Below are positions 41,145 to 51,471 of a stretch of 64,000 nt of DNA, one piece after another. This DNA is from Leishmania martiniquensis. Lineage: Eukaryota > Euglenozoa > Kinetoplastea > Trypanosomatida > Trypanosomatidae. The first letter of the stretch is position 1. Each line of letters begins with the position of its first letter. The stretch is from contig NC_090167.1 in assembly GCF_017916325.1 (NCBI RefSeq), forward strand, positions 1,115,001 through 1,179,000, in the 5' to 3' direction. Both the position numbers and the translations under genes were made by a program. Below the pieces are notes generated by a model, which made no database searches, was not told the DNA's origin, and saw nothing but the letters and a program-made list of their open reading frames with translations.

Positions 41145-43328
41145 CTAGTCAGTGGAGCGCTTGAAAGTTTTCTTACGGTTCACCTTGTCGCCTACGTGCA
41201 CAGGCAGGCTGTAGTCGTCTTGGCCTCCCTCGGCAATTTTCTTTTCCCGCACGGCAAACAAAATGCCGAGAACTCCTACCAGCAAAAGCATCAGCGCAGA
41301 AACGGTTTCGGAGGACGCCCGAGAGCTCCCGACAAAGCCGAAAATGTGATACTTCGAGACTACAATGAGATCGTTTGTGCCGTCGCCGTTGAAGTCTACC
41401 ACAAGCACCGGTGCCACCGGCGGCTCCCTCAACGGAATAGAGCGAGTCACCCTGCCATTCTTCGTTTTGATAATGGAGAACTCAGCATCGCCCATTGCGA
41501 GGACGTAGGTGTCGACGCGGCGGTAAGGCTCCTTGCCTCCGCCGACGAACGTCACATCGGTTTCGCGGTTTTTCTGCGTGAGCGAGTACGGCACCATTTG
41601 CGGGAAAGCCTTCACGTCCCTATTCACCTGATAGCGGTTCTTCCTCGACCCCGCCATGCCGTCAAAGGGAGATGGGGAAAAGCGCCCGCCTGTTTGAGTC
41701 CGCCACAGCACCCGCCTCCGGGAGGGGTCGATGCAGGTTACGAGACCGGTGTCGATCATGAATGCAGCATAGCGTTCTACCTGTTTTAGGCCGCCGCCCA
41801 TATTTTGCTGGACCTGCAGAATCAGAGGCGGGGTCGCGCGCGTCATAGAGGAAGCCACGTTACGGCTGCCCAGCATCTGGAGTCTGTTGAGAGCGTGTGG
41901 CGCCTCCTCGCCGCGGATGTCCCCGTCAACGAAGTGGTGAATGAGGTCGAGGTTGCCGAAGAGGCCCTGCGTATCGCACACGGTGGCGTTGAAGAGCTCA
42001 TCTGCAGAAGATGGCGCCCCAGATTCGATCATGCCGAGGCATTCATATGTCAGCTCTGCCCCGTGCTTTGAGTACACGAAGGAGCGGGGGCCGATCTGGG
42101 CACTGACGGAGTCGAGCCTCAAGTCGTCATTGATGTCATCGTAGCACGCTCCGCCAGCCTTCAGCGGCATCACACTTGTCACTGTGTTGCCCGTGTACAT
42201 GTGGATCACCTCTACGCCATGCTCGCCATGAAACACAAAAACGTTCGACGGGTGACGGCGCTGCCGCGCTGCCCTTTTGGTGAGAGAGGCTGTGGCGGAC
42301 TGCCTCAGCGACAGTGCCAACGCCGAGAGCCGGTCTCCGAGATCTCCATTATCGTCCGTCTCCATGTGCACCACTTGGTCGCTATACCGAAATGTGGCCC
42401 GCTTCCCTGGCTTACCGCCACTGGAGCGCGCCTTCTGCTTTGCCTTTGCTCTATAGAAGACGTGTGGGTGCAGCTGCGCATCCCACACGTGAGCGTACCG
42501 ATGCGGCATGGCAGCCATCACAGACTCGCGGAATACAGTCCACGGCTGCTCGTACTTCCTTCCCAGCAAGTAGCTGTGCAAGTTTTCACCACCTTTGCCC
42601 TCACCGCCATGGGCAAGCAAGGGCACCTCTGCACGGTCGTCGTCTGTCAGTGTCGTGTTGTTGTCTGCCTCGCGCACCACGTCGTCCATTTCGTTGCCTC
42701 CGTCAGAAAAGTACGCCCAGCGCCGAGCGCCAGTTTTGGCGTCGAACGCAGAGTACATCGTCATCTCGACGCCTGACTCGTCCGCGACCTTGACGGCCAC
42801 AGCGATCATGCCGACATCTTCAGCCCAGTTGCGCTCTGGGACAATAGAGATGGAAGCGTACGTAAGCTCACTCCAGTACTGACGTGCCACGAGCTGGGTC
42901 CTCCACAGAACAGCGGGCGAGGAGGTGTGGATTGTGACTGCAATAAGCTGATAGTCTTCCGTGACGACTGCGCACAGCATAATGCTACTGTTCAGCTCCG
43001 TGTACCCAGCGCCGATCCCGACGATGGGAGCATATAGATTCAGCTCCGCAGAGGGTTCAAGACGCACGAAGCTGCCATCGATGCGCCGGCGCGCGAAGTG
43101 GGTGTTGTAGATCTTAAGGTAACCAACAGCGGTAGAGCTGAGGAGAACGCGGGACCCTGAGCCGTCTGGGTCCACCAGAACCGGCTTCGGCATGATCGCC
43201 TCCGTGAGCTCATTGTCCAAGATAGGAATCATGAACCCCCGCTTGAAGTTGAGCGATCCCTCCTGCGACCAGCATATGATGCTGCACACGAAGGCGACGC
43301 CGATAATGATGATGTCGCGGATTCTCAT
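41145..43328 (-). CDS. FG-GAP repeat membrane protein
   Basis: The start is placed at 43328 (MRIRDIIIIGVAFVCSIICW), giving 727 residues. The 80 in-frame codons upstream translate a polypyrimidine tract (RPLTPLPAVTVTIPTLPLV) that would be removed by trans-splicing. Residues 5-22 form a signal anchor. Short beta-type repeats follow, with FG-GAP/calcium-loop patterns: PVLVDPDGSGSRVLL near the N terminus, GACYDDINDDLRLD in the middle, and APVLVVDFNGDGTNDLIVVS near the C terminus. A final membrane helix (ALMLLLVGVLGILFAV) leaves a short basic cytosolic tail. The order and the MRxRD start resemble plant FG-GAP repeat membrane proteins with beta-propeller ectodomains. The ligand is unknown. Location is probably the secretory pathway or cell surface. 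Confidence 0.8.
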   Translation of the reverse strand: MRIRDIIIIGVAFVCSIICWSQEGSLNFKRGFMIPILDNELTEAIMPKPVLVDPDGSGSRVLLSSTAVGYLKIYNTHFARRRIDGSFVRLEPSAELNLYAPIVGIGAGYTELNSSIMLCAVVTEDYQLIAVTIHTSSPAVLWRTQLVARQYWSELTYASISIVPERNWAEDVGMIAVAVKVADESGVEMTMYSAFDAKTGARRWAYFSDGGNEMDDVVREADNNTTLTDDDRAEVPLLAHGGEGKGGENLHSYLLGRKYEQPWTVFRESVMAAMPHRYAHVWDAQLHPHVFYRAKAKQKARSSGGKPGKRATFRYSDQVVHMETDDNGDLGDRLSALALSLRQSATASLTKRAARQRRHPSNVFVFHGEHGVEVIHMYTGNTVTSVMPLKAGGACYDDINDDLRLDSVSAQIGPRSFVYSKHGAELTYECLGMIESGAPSSADELFNATVCDTQGLFGNLDLIHHFVDGDIRGEEAPHALNRLQMLGSRNVASSMTRATPPLILQVQQNMGGGLKQVERYAAFMIDTGLVTCIDPSRRRVLWRTQTGGRFSPSPFDGMAGSRKNRYQVNRDVKAFPQMVPYSLTQKNRETDVTFVGGGKEPYRRVDTYVLAMGDAEFSIIKTKNGRVTRSIPLREPPVAPVLVVDFNGDGTNDLIVVSKYHIFGFVGSSRASSETVSALMLLLVGVLGILFAVREKKIAEGGQDDYSLPVHVGDKVNRKKTFKRSTD

Positions 43329-43933
43329 TTTTTTTGTTTGCTGTCGATCCGTCGTCGAGGCGAGAAACGGGGCTGAAGAAGCGAAGCAGGAGACGAAGGC
43401 GGATGAAATTATGTTCGTCCGCTTCAGTGTCAACACGAGCGGAAGTGTGGGAATCGTAACAGTAACAGCAGGGAGAGGCGTCAATGGTCGAAAGAACGAT
43501 TTTTGAATGTGTGTCAGTGTCTGTCTCTCTGAAGGCAGTCGACATCGGAGACAACGAGCGGCGTGCATCTAAGAGAGAAAGAGAGAGAGAGAAGCAGCCG
43601 TACAATGCGTGAGGTGCCCCCACAGTGTGCATTCGCTGTGAGGCGCACCGCATATTCAGCACTTAAGAAAGGTGCGCCTGGAGAAGAGAGCATAGCCGCC
43701 GAAGGACTAGGTACGTGGGCCACGCCTTTCAGAGAGGAAGCTCCGTGCGACAAGCGCTATTGAAGCGCTTGTCTCCTTTCTGTGCGTGTGTCTTTACGAT
43801 TGGGGTGGGGGAGAGGCAGGCCCTCATCAGTGCATCTATGAACCTCGCAGAGCACACCTTGCAGACCAGACACAGGAACACGCTCTCACACACGATCAGG
43901 CCAAACTCGCATACCACGGCGGCCCTTCGTCGC
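43329..43933. other. Intergenic spacer
   Basis: 5' flank of the FG-GAP gene and 3' flank of the TTLL gene. The stretch just right of 43328 is pyrimidine-rich on the coding strand, with AG at about 43345 before an A-rich leader. No gene is seen. Confidence 0.65.
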
Positions 43934-45847
43934 TCAAGGATACACGCGCACATACCCGTTGTGTCGCTTAACCTTCAGGTTCATCGTTCCCGGAAAGTAT
44001 GGAGCCACCGCGAGTTCGATCGTATCCTTCACTAGCGCTGGCTTAAGGCGGTCAGGGCCGCCTGGCGCGCCGTTGATTTCCAGGAGCCACACTTTGAGGT
44101 CTTCGTCGATGAGAAAATCGTACCCGAAGACTTGAAAGGTGTGAGTAGGGGGAACGGCGGGCTCATCCGGCACGTGCGACCGTGCAGCCAGCAGCGAGTC
44201 TCGAATGATAAAGTGAATCTGTGGCATGATGTGGCTGTCGAGCGTGATTGTGGACGCCTTAACATGTGCGCTGATAGAATGTAGGGTAGCTGTGCTATCG
44301 CCTCGGTTCCTCTCGCGAGTTGTTGGGTTTGGGGAGTCTCTCACGTTGTGCAAGGATACTGGCGGATCAGAAACGCCGCCGCCGTTCAGTTCCTGGGACG
44401 GTGGACTGCGGTCAGGGGGGTGCTTTTCCTGCCTCCGCTTTGCGGCTCTCGTCATTCCCTTGTACCGTATGAGTCCATCCAAGTGCTCCCGCCACAGCTC
44501 GTTGCTCTCCTCGTAGAAAGAGTACATCTTGCTCGTTTCCTGCACGCAGTGGTTCGTTATGTGTGCCAGGCGGCCAGTGGGAGTATTAGACGTCGCGGTT
44601 TCTCGATTGTACGGCACGCTGCTGGTGCGCATAACCAACTCTTCGTGCACGTAGATCTCGTACGCATCGCGGAGGAGCAAGGCCCAGCACCGGATGTCGA
44701 ACTTGCGCCTGTGGTACAAGAGAGGACGGTCCACGTACTGTTGCGCTACCCAAGCTTGAGTGTCGTGTTGACTGTCCACGAAGCGCAGAAGCTTCAGAAT
44801 GCCCTGATAGTCACCACGAAAAATCCCAATGTTGTCGCCGTGGCATCCGGCCGAGCTCTTCACAATCCACATGCGCGGCTCGTCCGCTTCATGAGGCGGC
44901 CGCACACCGTTCTTCGCTGTCGCAAGTAAGTGACGCCGCTCGTCATAGCTGGACTGGCATGGCATCAGTTTGAAGGACAAGGGAAGATAATGGCCAAGCG
45001 TATCCCAACTGTAGTGGTGGTACTTTAGCAGTGATGTCACCATCGAGCTCTTCAACGTGATGCTTCGCGTGTTCTCTACAAAGTCGACCACGCGCGCCTC
45101 ACCGTCATCGCCGCTGCCCATCGGCATCCGGTGCCCCAGGGAGGGGTAGGGCCGCGAAGCATAGGCAATTGGCCTCTTCCCGCTGCCCTCGATAGCACGG
45201 TTCTGGTAACGCTTCGAAATGAGACGCCGGGTAGCGATTACCCGTTCGCACGGTATCTTCTCTCCAAGGAGCAGGTGCATGTTGGTATCACACAAATCTT
45301 TCTGGGTTTCACAGACGATGAGGGCTTTCGTGATGGAGCACTGGCGGACGGAGAGGTGCGACCACCGGCCGGTTGCCAGAAGCTGCCGTGCCATCTCCTC
45401 ATAGATTGAGCCACAGTGCCGCATTGTTCCCACCACATATTTACACCGCTTTTCCGTGCACGCCCCAGACGTTGTTCGCTGTAAAGGTGCGGTGGATGCG
45501 CGCTCCCGCGCAGAGTTGATGCGTAGCGTCGAGCCCCAGGCTACATCACCTGTCAAACTTGACGAGCGAGTGACCTTAGATGGGTGCTGCGGTGGTGGCG
45601 TGTATGCGGTGCCGGCGTACACAGGACTGCAACGAGCACTGCCCCATGAGAGCCCGTCAGGCACCCCCCTCACGCCTAACACAGTGGACGGAAATGATGA
45701 CACCGGCACATCCCTTTCTGCTTCTTTCCTCAGGTAGGCAAAGGTAGCAGCTTTGGCAGAGGGCATCCTCAAATATCGCGCCTTCAGCTTGGGAGCACCG
45801 GAAGCTGCCCCTCTGGTGTGGCGCCGCTCGCTAGCAGACGCACTCAT
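43934..45847 (-). CDS. Tubulin-tyrosine-ligase-like protein (TTLL family)
   Basis: 637 residues. The TTL/ATP-grasp core starts near residue 250 (SLGHRMPMG). It includes WIVKSSAGCHGDNIGIFRG (nucleotide-binding loop), WVAQQYVDRPLLYHRRKFDI and RCWALLLRDAYEIYVHEE, then LAHITNHCVQETS. FQVFGYDFLIDEDLKVWLLE and INGAPG, near 575-595, contain the magnesium-binding Glu and Asn. These residues are intact, so an active amino-acid ligase is expected. It would add tyrosine, glutamate or glycine to tubulin tails or other proteins; the family member cannot be fixed by eye. The first 140 residues are low complexity. Probable targets are axonemal or subpellicular microtubules. Confidence 0.9.
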   Translation of the reverse strand: MSASASERRHTRGAASGAPKLKARYLRMPSAKAATFAYLRKEAERDVPVSSFPSTVLGVRGVPDGLSWGSARCSPVYAGTAYTPPPQHPSKVTRSSSLTGDVAWGSTLRINSARERASTAPLQRTTSGACTEKRCKYVVGTMRHCGSIYEEMARQLLATGRWSHLSVRQCSITKALIVCETQKDLCDTNMHLLLGEKIPCERVIATRRLISKRYQNRAIEGSGKRPIAYASRPYPSLGHRMPMGSGDDGEARVVDFVENTRSITLKSSMVTSLLKYHHYSWDTLGHYLPLSFKLMPCQSSYDERRHLLATAKNGVRPPHEADEPRMWIVKSSAGCHGDNIGIFRGDYQGILKLLRFVDSQHDTQAWVAQQYVDRPLLYHRRKFDIRCWALLLRDAYEIYVHEELVMRTSSVPYNRETATSNTPTGRLAHITNHCVQETSKMYSFYEESNELWREHLDGLIRYKGMTRAAKRRQEKHPPDRSPPSQELNGGGVSDPPVSLHNVRDSPNPTTRERNRGDSTATLHSISAHVKASTITLDSHIMPQIHFIIRDSLLAARSHVPDEPAVPPTHTFQVFGYDFLIDEDLKVWLLEINGAPGGPDRLKPALVKDTIELAVAPYFPGTMNLKVKRHNGYVRVYP

Positions 45848-47203
45848 TTTCTCTCTTATAGTCTACTCTTCACCGCAGAGAGAGGCGCCGGATTTTCCTT
45901 TTTTCCAACCTTTTTCTCTCTTTACTTGCTTGACTTTTCGTGTGGCCAGGGGTATTGCGCAGCTCTTCGTCAGGCGATAATGAGCTTTTTTATTCGTACG
46001 GCTCTGGAGAGATGCAACAGATGAGTAAGGAGAAGCTGCCCGGGTGTTTGTCGAGTCCCTTTTTCCAGGCAGGGTAAATGAAGAAGTAAGCCGAAACAAG
46101 ATCCGATGGAGGAGCTATGACGATCGAGGGGGGAACGCAGATTTTTAACGATCAAGTGAGAACCAAAATGCAAAGGCAAGCCATGACAACAGTCACAGAC
46201 CCCAGAAAGAGCGCTCGAAAGCACGAGTAAGCTGTTGTAGAAGGGGCTGAAAAGAGCGATGGGGCGCTACTCCTCAGTTTTCAGTCTCCTGTTGGGCACT
46301 CTGAGGAAGCCTGTGAGGATTACGGGGTCACAAAAATCTCGAAGCATAAAGGAGCAGGAGGAGAGAAAGGGGAAACGAGGTTCCGAAGGAAGAGGGAGAA
46401 AAGGAAAGCAGAAGAAACCAAAAGGGAGACTCACAACCAATAATAGAGAGGAGTCCGAAGGAGCAACAAAGGGAGGCGAAAAAAAGGCACACGCAAAAGG
46501 ACAAAACAAGAGAAAAAAGAAACACTCCGTCCACGTGGAGAGAAAAAGGCGACTAAGGGGAGAGGGTAGGGAGGGCACTTGACACACGATCCGAATCGGG
46601 GTCCCCCGAAAAAGAAAAGAGATATGGAAGCACGCATGTAAAGAGAAAGTGAAAGGGGGATGTCTGAGCCGAGTCCGACGAATGATCCTTTGAGAGTCAA
46701 AGGAAGAGCAAGAGAGAAGTGTGAAGTGCTCACATAGCTCTTTTTTTTTTGCGGTTGCTGCCACGATTCCCAGTAATAGCGCTGGAGGAGACAGAAGCAA
46801 AAGTGGCGGAGGGGCGGTGAAGCCTGCTGCACCGAAAGGATGCTCCTACCCGCCATATAAGCGGATGAGAAGCGGAAGCATTAACAGCGCTGTTTGTTAC
46901 ATCAGCAGCATCACATTGGCGGGCTCTCACTACCGTAACAGCCACACCCTGCTGCCAAAGGAACGGTTATCGTTGATTCATTTCTTCCTCGTACGCTTCT
47001 CTCGCGCTGATGATCTATATCTATGAGGGTCTGGAAAAAAAGAGAAAAATGAAACGAAAAAATGTGCATCGCCCAACGCACGAAACTCGTATGTTTTCGA
47101 GAGCGGCCCAGTATGCGGACATGAGCGAGAAAGAAATGGTAAAAGCGCATCAGCTGCATATATATATATATATGCCTTTCTTCAGCCCTCACGCTCAGCA
47201 CTC
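45848..47203. other. Intergenic spacer
   Basis: No supported gene. A purine-rich region on the plus strand (46330-46570) gives low-complexity ORFs on both strands. A TA repeat lies at 47158-47173. Confidence 0.65.
47158..47173. repeat. TA microsatellite
   Basis: Eight TA units, about 30 nt after the stop codon of the repeat-protein gene. Confidence 0.9.
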
Positions 47204-49021
47204 TTACATTGTCAGCCCCTGTGGTCGCGTGTACACAGAGGAGAGGCCAATGACGCGCACCGGGTCGGTGGTGTGCTGCGAGTTGTAGAGCCGCATGCCC
47301 GTCTTGTCCCGCTTTCGGCTAGTAGGAAACGAAAGGAGGGTAGACTCTGGTCTCGGCTCAAAGCCAGACATGAGACACTCATTCACCGAGACCCACAGAG
47401 GCACGTCGCGCTTTAGAGAAGAAAGATAGTCTTGCCGCTGCTTGCCCAGCACCGCACGCCATTTGGTATCCAGCATAAAATGCACCTTCTTACTTGCTTT
47501 CGGGAACAATGAGAGGATCTCCGCTGGTTTGGCGAAATCGTCAATGTTGTAAAATCCATCTGCAGCCTCCTCGTCAGGATTTGTGTCTGCCGCGGCGGCA
47601 CCGATAAGAACGTAGCGCTTCTTGTGCGCCGCAGCGATATGCACTCCCAAGCGCTCTGCTGCGGACTCCGTTACCCAGATGGGGCTTGATAGCTTGTTCT
47701 TCAGCGCGAACGCGCGAAGAATGTTCTCGTCCCTGGGCCCAAGAAGTCGCCCTTTGAGGATGGCAATGGGGCGCACAGAGGGCATCATCAGATATGGCTT
47801 CACCATGCACTCAGCGTTGTAGTAGCGACGGGACGTGGCGTCCTCGGCAAAGAAGTAGCGGAATTTTTTCCCTTGAAGAACTAACAGGTCATCTTTTTGA
47901 TCCGCCTTCAGCGGCTTGGCAGCAGCGAGAGGGCTGGTTTCGAGCGCAGACGCGCCGAGAGGGGCCCTGCAGCCCATCAGCTGGGTCACGACCGATGAGT
48001 ATCCCGGCTTCTGCAGTCTGAGATCCTTCAGATTCACAAAGTGGAAAGGATATTCCCTATCGTTCACGGCAGCCATGTTCCGCACAAGCACGCGCGACCG
48101 CGTCGCCTCCCACCCGTTCACGTTGTAGATGAAGAAAGTGTCGTGGCCAAAAGCGTCTCGGCGCTGCATCTTCAGCTCGCAGAGCAGCTCCTGCTTGCAC
48201 TTTGGCGGCAAAACCGAAAGGCAAACAATCATTCCTGTCATGGTTGGCGCCGACACTGCCTGCTCTTTCGCATTCGCCTTGAGCTCTACATTTAGGTACT
48301 TCATCTGCGACTCTGCAATCCACAGCGGTGACGTGTAACCGCGAAGGATGCCGACGCCAAGAAGAATATCGTGTGCGGGCTGACCGAACCGCTTTCCGGT
48401 GGCCGCGTTCAGTGCCACCCCTTTCTGCGGCTCTCCCTTATATGGGTCATCAAGCTGGTCTGAGTTGAAGACATGCACTGAGCTCGCGGATCGGATGTCG
48501 ATCACATCTTTGCTGCTGTACTTCAGCCCTAGCTCTTTTGCCTTGTTCACATCAATGAAAAGAGCACGCTCTTCCTCTGCTGCATTCAGCAGCTGGATGA
48601 GTCGGCTTGCCGTAACGGCTTTCCACTTCTTTCTCTCTGACAGGATGCCCACGCCGCAGCCGAAGAACGGTGGATGCTCGTCGAGCACCTGCCTCTGATC
48701 TTTCTTAGTGAACGCTTTCAAAGGGATGACCTTTTCAACGTCGAGGTGAATCACCGCCGGCTTCTGCCCGGGAAGAATTACGGCGTTGCACGAGCGTCTC
48801 GATTGCGGCTGGGTCACCCAGAAGCGACTCGAAAACAGGTTGCGCTTTGAGGCGCTGCTGAGCACCACTTGGCACTCTTTGGAAAAGGGTGCGTTCGTCA
48901 CAGCGGACAGCATCGTTACGCCGTTGAGCGATGTAGCTGGTACCTTCATGGCTGCAGAATCCACCTTGACAGGGTGAATGAGGGGGATGGCGCGTGCCAA
49001 CAGTAGGTGCCCCGCCCTCAT
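47204..49021 (-). CDS. Repeat-containing protein, probably mitochondrial, function unknown
   Basis: 605 residues, not recognised as a named family. The N terminus MRAGHLLLARAIPLIHPVKV is basic, hydrophobic and free of acidic residues, so it could be a mitochondrial presequence. A short motif of the type (P)(L/I)(W/F)(V/I)xE/DxxxxxLG(V/L) recurs: FWVTQPQ at about 67, LFIDVNKAKELGLK at 154, PLWIAESQMKYLNVEL at 232, PIWVTESAAERLGVHI at 447 and PLWVSVNECL at 541. The intervening blocks also share features (LLGVGILRGYTS, ILKGRLLGPRDEN). The protein therefore seems to be built from about five diverged copies of one module of about 100 residues. No catalytic motif is seen. A mitochondrial RNA or ribosome-related role is possible, since many kinetoplastid-specific repeat proteins act there, but this is only inference. 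Confidence 0.8.
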   Translation of the reverse strand: MRAGHLLLARAIPLIHPVKVDSAAMKVPATSLNGVTMLSAVTNAPFSKECQVVLSSASKRNLFSSRFWVTQPQSRRSCNAVILPGQKPAVIHLDVEKVIPLKAFTKKDQRQVLDEHPPFFGCGVGILSERKKWKAVTASRLIQLLNAAEEERALFIDVNKAKELGLKYSSKDVIDIRSASSVHVFNSDQLDDPYKGEPQKGVALNAATGKRFGQPAHDILLGVGILRGYTSPLWIAESQMKYLNVELKANAKEQAVSAPTMTGMIVCLSVLPPKCKQELLCELKMQRRDAFGHDTFFIYNVNGWEATRSRVLVRNMAAVNDREYPFHFVNLKDLRLQKPGYSSVVTQLMGCRAPLGASALETSPLAAAKPLKADQKDDLLVLQGKKFRYFFAEDATSRRYYNAECMVKPYLMMPSVRPIAILKGRLLGPRDENILRAFALKNKLSSPIWVTESAAERLGVHIAAAHKKRYVLIGAAAADTNPDEEAADGFYNIDDFAKPAEILSLFPKASKKVHFMLDTKWRAVLGKQRQDYLSSLKRDVPLWVSVNECLMSGFEPRPESTLLSFPTSRKRDKTGMRLYNSQHTTDPVRVIGLSSVYTRPQGLTM

Positions 49022-49952
49022 CTTGTATCTCTATGCGTGTCCCTCTGGCTCTTGATTTCTTCTACCGACTTTTCTGTTATAAACGTGTGTTGTTGCGCAG
49101 TTTGTGCACTTGTGTGTGTGCAAATTAGAACAATCAGTGAGCGGTGGTTGTTTTTGATCGCGCAATGAGAAATGATGTAAGTTCGATACTTCCCTGAGTA
49201 CCTCGGCCCCACTGAATATCGCGAAGGGTCTCTTTTTGCACCAAGGCAGCCGCTAGCAGGACCAGACGCCGTCCTCGTGCCCTTTTAGGAACTCACACTC
49301 CGGTTACTCGGGAGGGAGAGGAAGAAGGGGAAGGGATGTAAAGCTCAGACTGCAGGGCACCGCCCCACCCGCGCATCATGAAGCTGATCTACGAACTTGA
49401 CGAAGCTGGGGGAAAAAACACGCACCGTAATAGAATGCACTGCTTCCTTCCATCGGCACATGTTCATGTACTCTCGTCCTCTGTGATCCGTAACCACAGA
49501 GGGAAAAAAGGAGAGACATCTCCCACTAACATAGCTGCACACAAGCACACCTTCCTTCGCGTGAAGTGCTCTTGCACTCAGATGAAGCGCGATCGACAGA
49601 AGAAACAGCCTTCGACACACTGCAGCTTTTGTTGTTGGCGCCGTTCAGTGGTTAGTATAAAACCTGTACGTCATAAAAGGTGAGAGCTTGCTGTTTGATG
49701 TAAAAACGGAATCGTATTTTTCCGCTCCTTGCCCAGCTGTGCTACACGACAATATCTTCAGTAATCACACTCACACAAGTACGAGAGTCGCTGCGATTAC
49801 GAGTGAGTATGCGAAAGGCACAGAGGCGTGCACTAATAGGCTCGCATCACCGAAAACAAAAAAAAACATATTCTGCGACTATAGATGTAGCCGATGGAGA
49901 TGAGCCGAGTGCGGATTTTATCTCCATCCTTCACACATATGCACGATTACAG
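49022..49952. other. Intergenic spacer carrying the unique 3' flank of NDK copy 1
   Basis: No supported gene. Identity with the repeated NDK flank stops at 49944, nine bases after the stop codon, so the 3' UTR of this copy is unrelated to that of the other two. Confidence 0.7.
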
Positions 49953-50408
49953 TTACTCGTAGATCTGGCACGCGGAGTGCGATGTCCAACTCGCAATCTC
50001 CTCCGGCTTGAACCAGAAGGCGATCTCGCGCTGCGCGCTCTCCACAGAGTCGGAGCCGTGACACACGTTGCGGCCCACATCCACCGCGAAGTCGCCACGG
50101 ATCGTGCCGGGCAGCGAGTCGGCTGGGTTCGTCGCACCGAGCAGCATGCGGCCGCTCTTCACCACGTTCTTGCCCTCCCACACCATGCACACAATCGGCC
50201 CAGAAGAGAAATACTCCACAAGGCTTGGGAAGAAGGGTTTGGAGGCCAGGTCCTTGTAGTGGCCCTGTGCCTGCTCCGTCGTTGGCTGCATCAACTTCAG
50301 GGCGACGAGCTTAAAACCCTTTTGTTCGAAGCGGGCGATGATCTCACCAACCAGGCCACGCTGCACGCCGTCCGGCTTGATGGCGATAAAGGTGCGCTCG
50401 GAGGACAT
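49953..50408 (-). CDS. Nucleoside diphosphate kinase, copy 1 (distal)
   Basis: 151 residues, the standard length. It transfers the gamma phosphate from ATP to other NDPs through a phospho-histidine; the active-site histidine is His117 in RNVCHGSDS. Other family marks are [34 protein letters not shown] and [20 protein letters not shown]. The start MSSERTF is chosen over a 101-codon upstream extension, which translates spacer containing the splice signals. In Leishmania the NDKb enzyme is cytosolic and also secreted, affecting host-cell ATP. This copy is the last of three in the direction of transcription and has its own 3' flank. Confidence 0.97.
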   Translation of the reverse strand: MSSERTFIAIKPDGVQRGLVGEIIARFEQKGFKLVALKLMQPTTEQAQGHYKDLASKPFFPSLVEYFSSGPIVCMVWEGKNVVKSGRMLLGATNPADSLPGTIRGDFAVDVGRNVCHGSDSVESAQREIAFWFKPEEIASWTSHSACQIYE

Positions 50409-51015
50409 ATTCTTTTTTTGGCGGAGATAAAGTGGGAGTTGAGGCGTTGAGAATGTTCTGGGCGGACAGGAGCACGGGTATCGTAAATGAGCAAAAGGGA
50501 GACGAGCAATGAGAGGGAAAGGAGAAGGGAGTGGGAGGTGCGTGCCCTGCAAGAAGTTCTCTGGTATTTTGGCTTCCCTCATCTCTGCGTATACTATCTC
50601 TTCAGAGGGGCTTCGGTATGTATACTGTGGGCCCAGTGGCACATAAGCAGGCTGGCTAAACCAAGCGACGCACAGTAGCTCATGGGGTAACCTGATTACG
50701 AGCCACCCCACTTGACGAGGGCCAGGGAAAACAAGCTGGAAGTGTAGAGGTGGATATCACCGTCTCACATTTCACCTGATTGCCTATGCAGTGTCAAGGA
50801 CACTATTTGACCATAAGGTCCATGTATATGCCCATGCTCGGGGAGGGGGGAGCAAACGGAAAAAAGAAAAGTGCAATAAAGGCTTTGCTAGGTTTTTCGA
50901 AGAGTCACACCGAGGCGCGGCTGCAGAAAAGTCGAGGAGAGTAAAAAATTACATACACTTGCTGAAATCAAGAATCAGCACGTCTCTGCGCATCGTCGAC
51001 TGGTGCCGATTACAG
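50409..51015. other. Spacer between NDK copies 1 and 2
   Basis: 607 nt, identical by eye to the next spacer (51472-52078). On the minus strand it has a C/T-rich tract (about 50465-50550) followed by candidate AG acceptors, then an A-rich leader just before the ATG. Confidence 0.8.
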
Positions 51016-51471
51016 TTACTCGTAGATCTGGCACGCGGAGTGCGATGTCCAACTCGCAATCTCCTCCGGCTTGAACCAGAAGGCGATCTCGCGCTGCGCG
51101 CTCTCCACAGAGTCGGAGCCGTGACACACGTTGCGGCCCACATCCACCGCGAAGTCGCCACGGATCGTGCCGGGCAGCGAGTCGGCTGGGTTCGTCGCAC
51201 CGAGCAGCATGCGGCCGCTCTTCACCACGTTCTTGCCCTCCCACACCATGCACACAATCGGCCCAGAAGAGAAATACTCCACAAGGCTTGGGAAGAAGGG
51301 TTTGGAGGCCAGGTCCTTGTAGTGGCCCTGTGCCTGCTCCGTCGTTGGCTGCATCAACTTCAGGGCGACGAGCTTAAAACCCTTTTGTTCGAAGCGGGCG
51401 ATGATCTCACCAACCAGGCCACGCTGCACGCCGTCCGGCTTGATGGCGATAAAGGTGCGCTCGGAGGACAT
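51016..51471 (-). CDS. Nucleoside diphosphate kinase, copy 2 (middle)
   Basis: 151 residues, identical in sequence to copy 1, with active-site His117 in RNVCHGSDS. Its 5' flank equals that of copy 1 and its 3' flank equals that of copy 3, so it is the only copy with both repeat-type flanks. The in-frame 101-codon upstream extension is again regarded as spacer. Confidence 0.97.
   Translation of the reverse strand: MSSERTFIAIKPDGVQRGLVGEIIARFEQKGFKLVALKLMQPTTEQAQGHYKDLASKPFFPSLVEYFSSGPIVCMVWEGKNVVKSGRMLLGATNPADSLPGTIRGDFAVDVGRNVCHGSDSVESAQREIAFWFKPEEIASWTSHSACQIYE

Noticed and set aside
43329..43568. 80-codon N-terminal extension of the FG-GAP protein
   Set aside because: It translates a polypyrimidine tract and precedes a good signal-anchor start, so the shorter start was taken.
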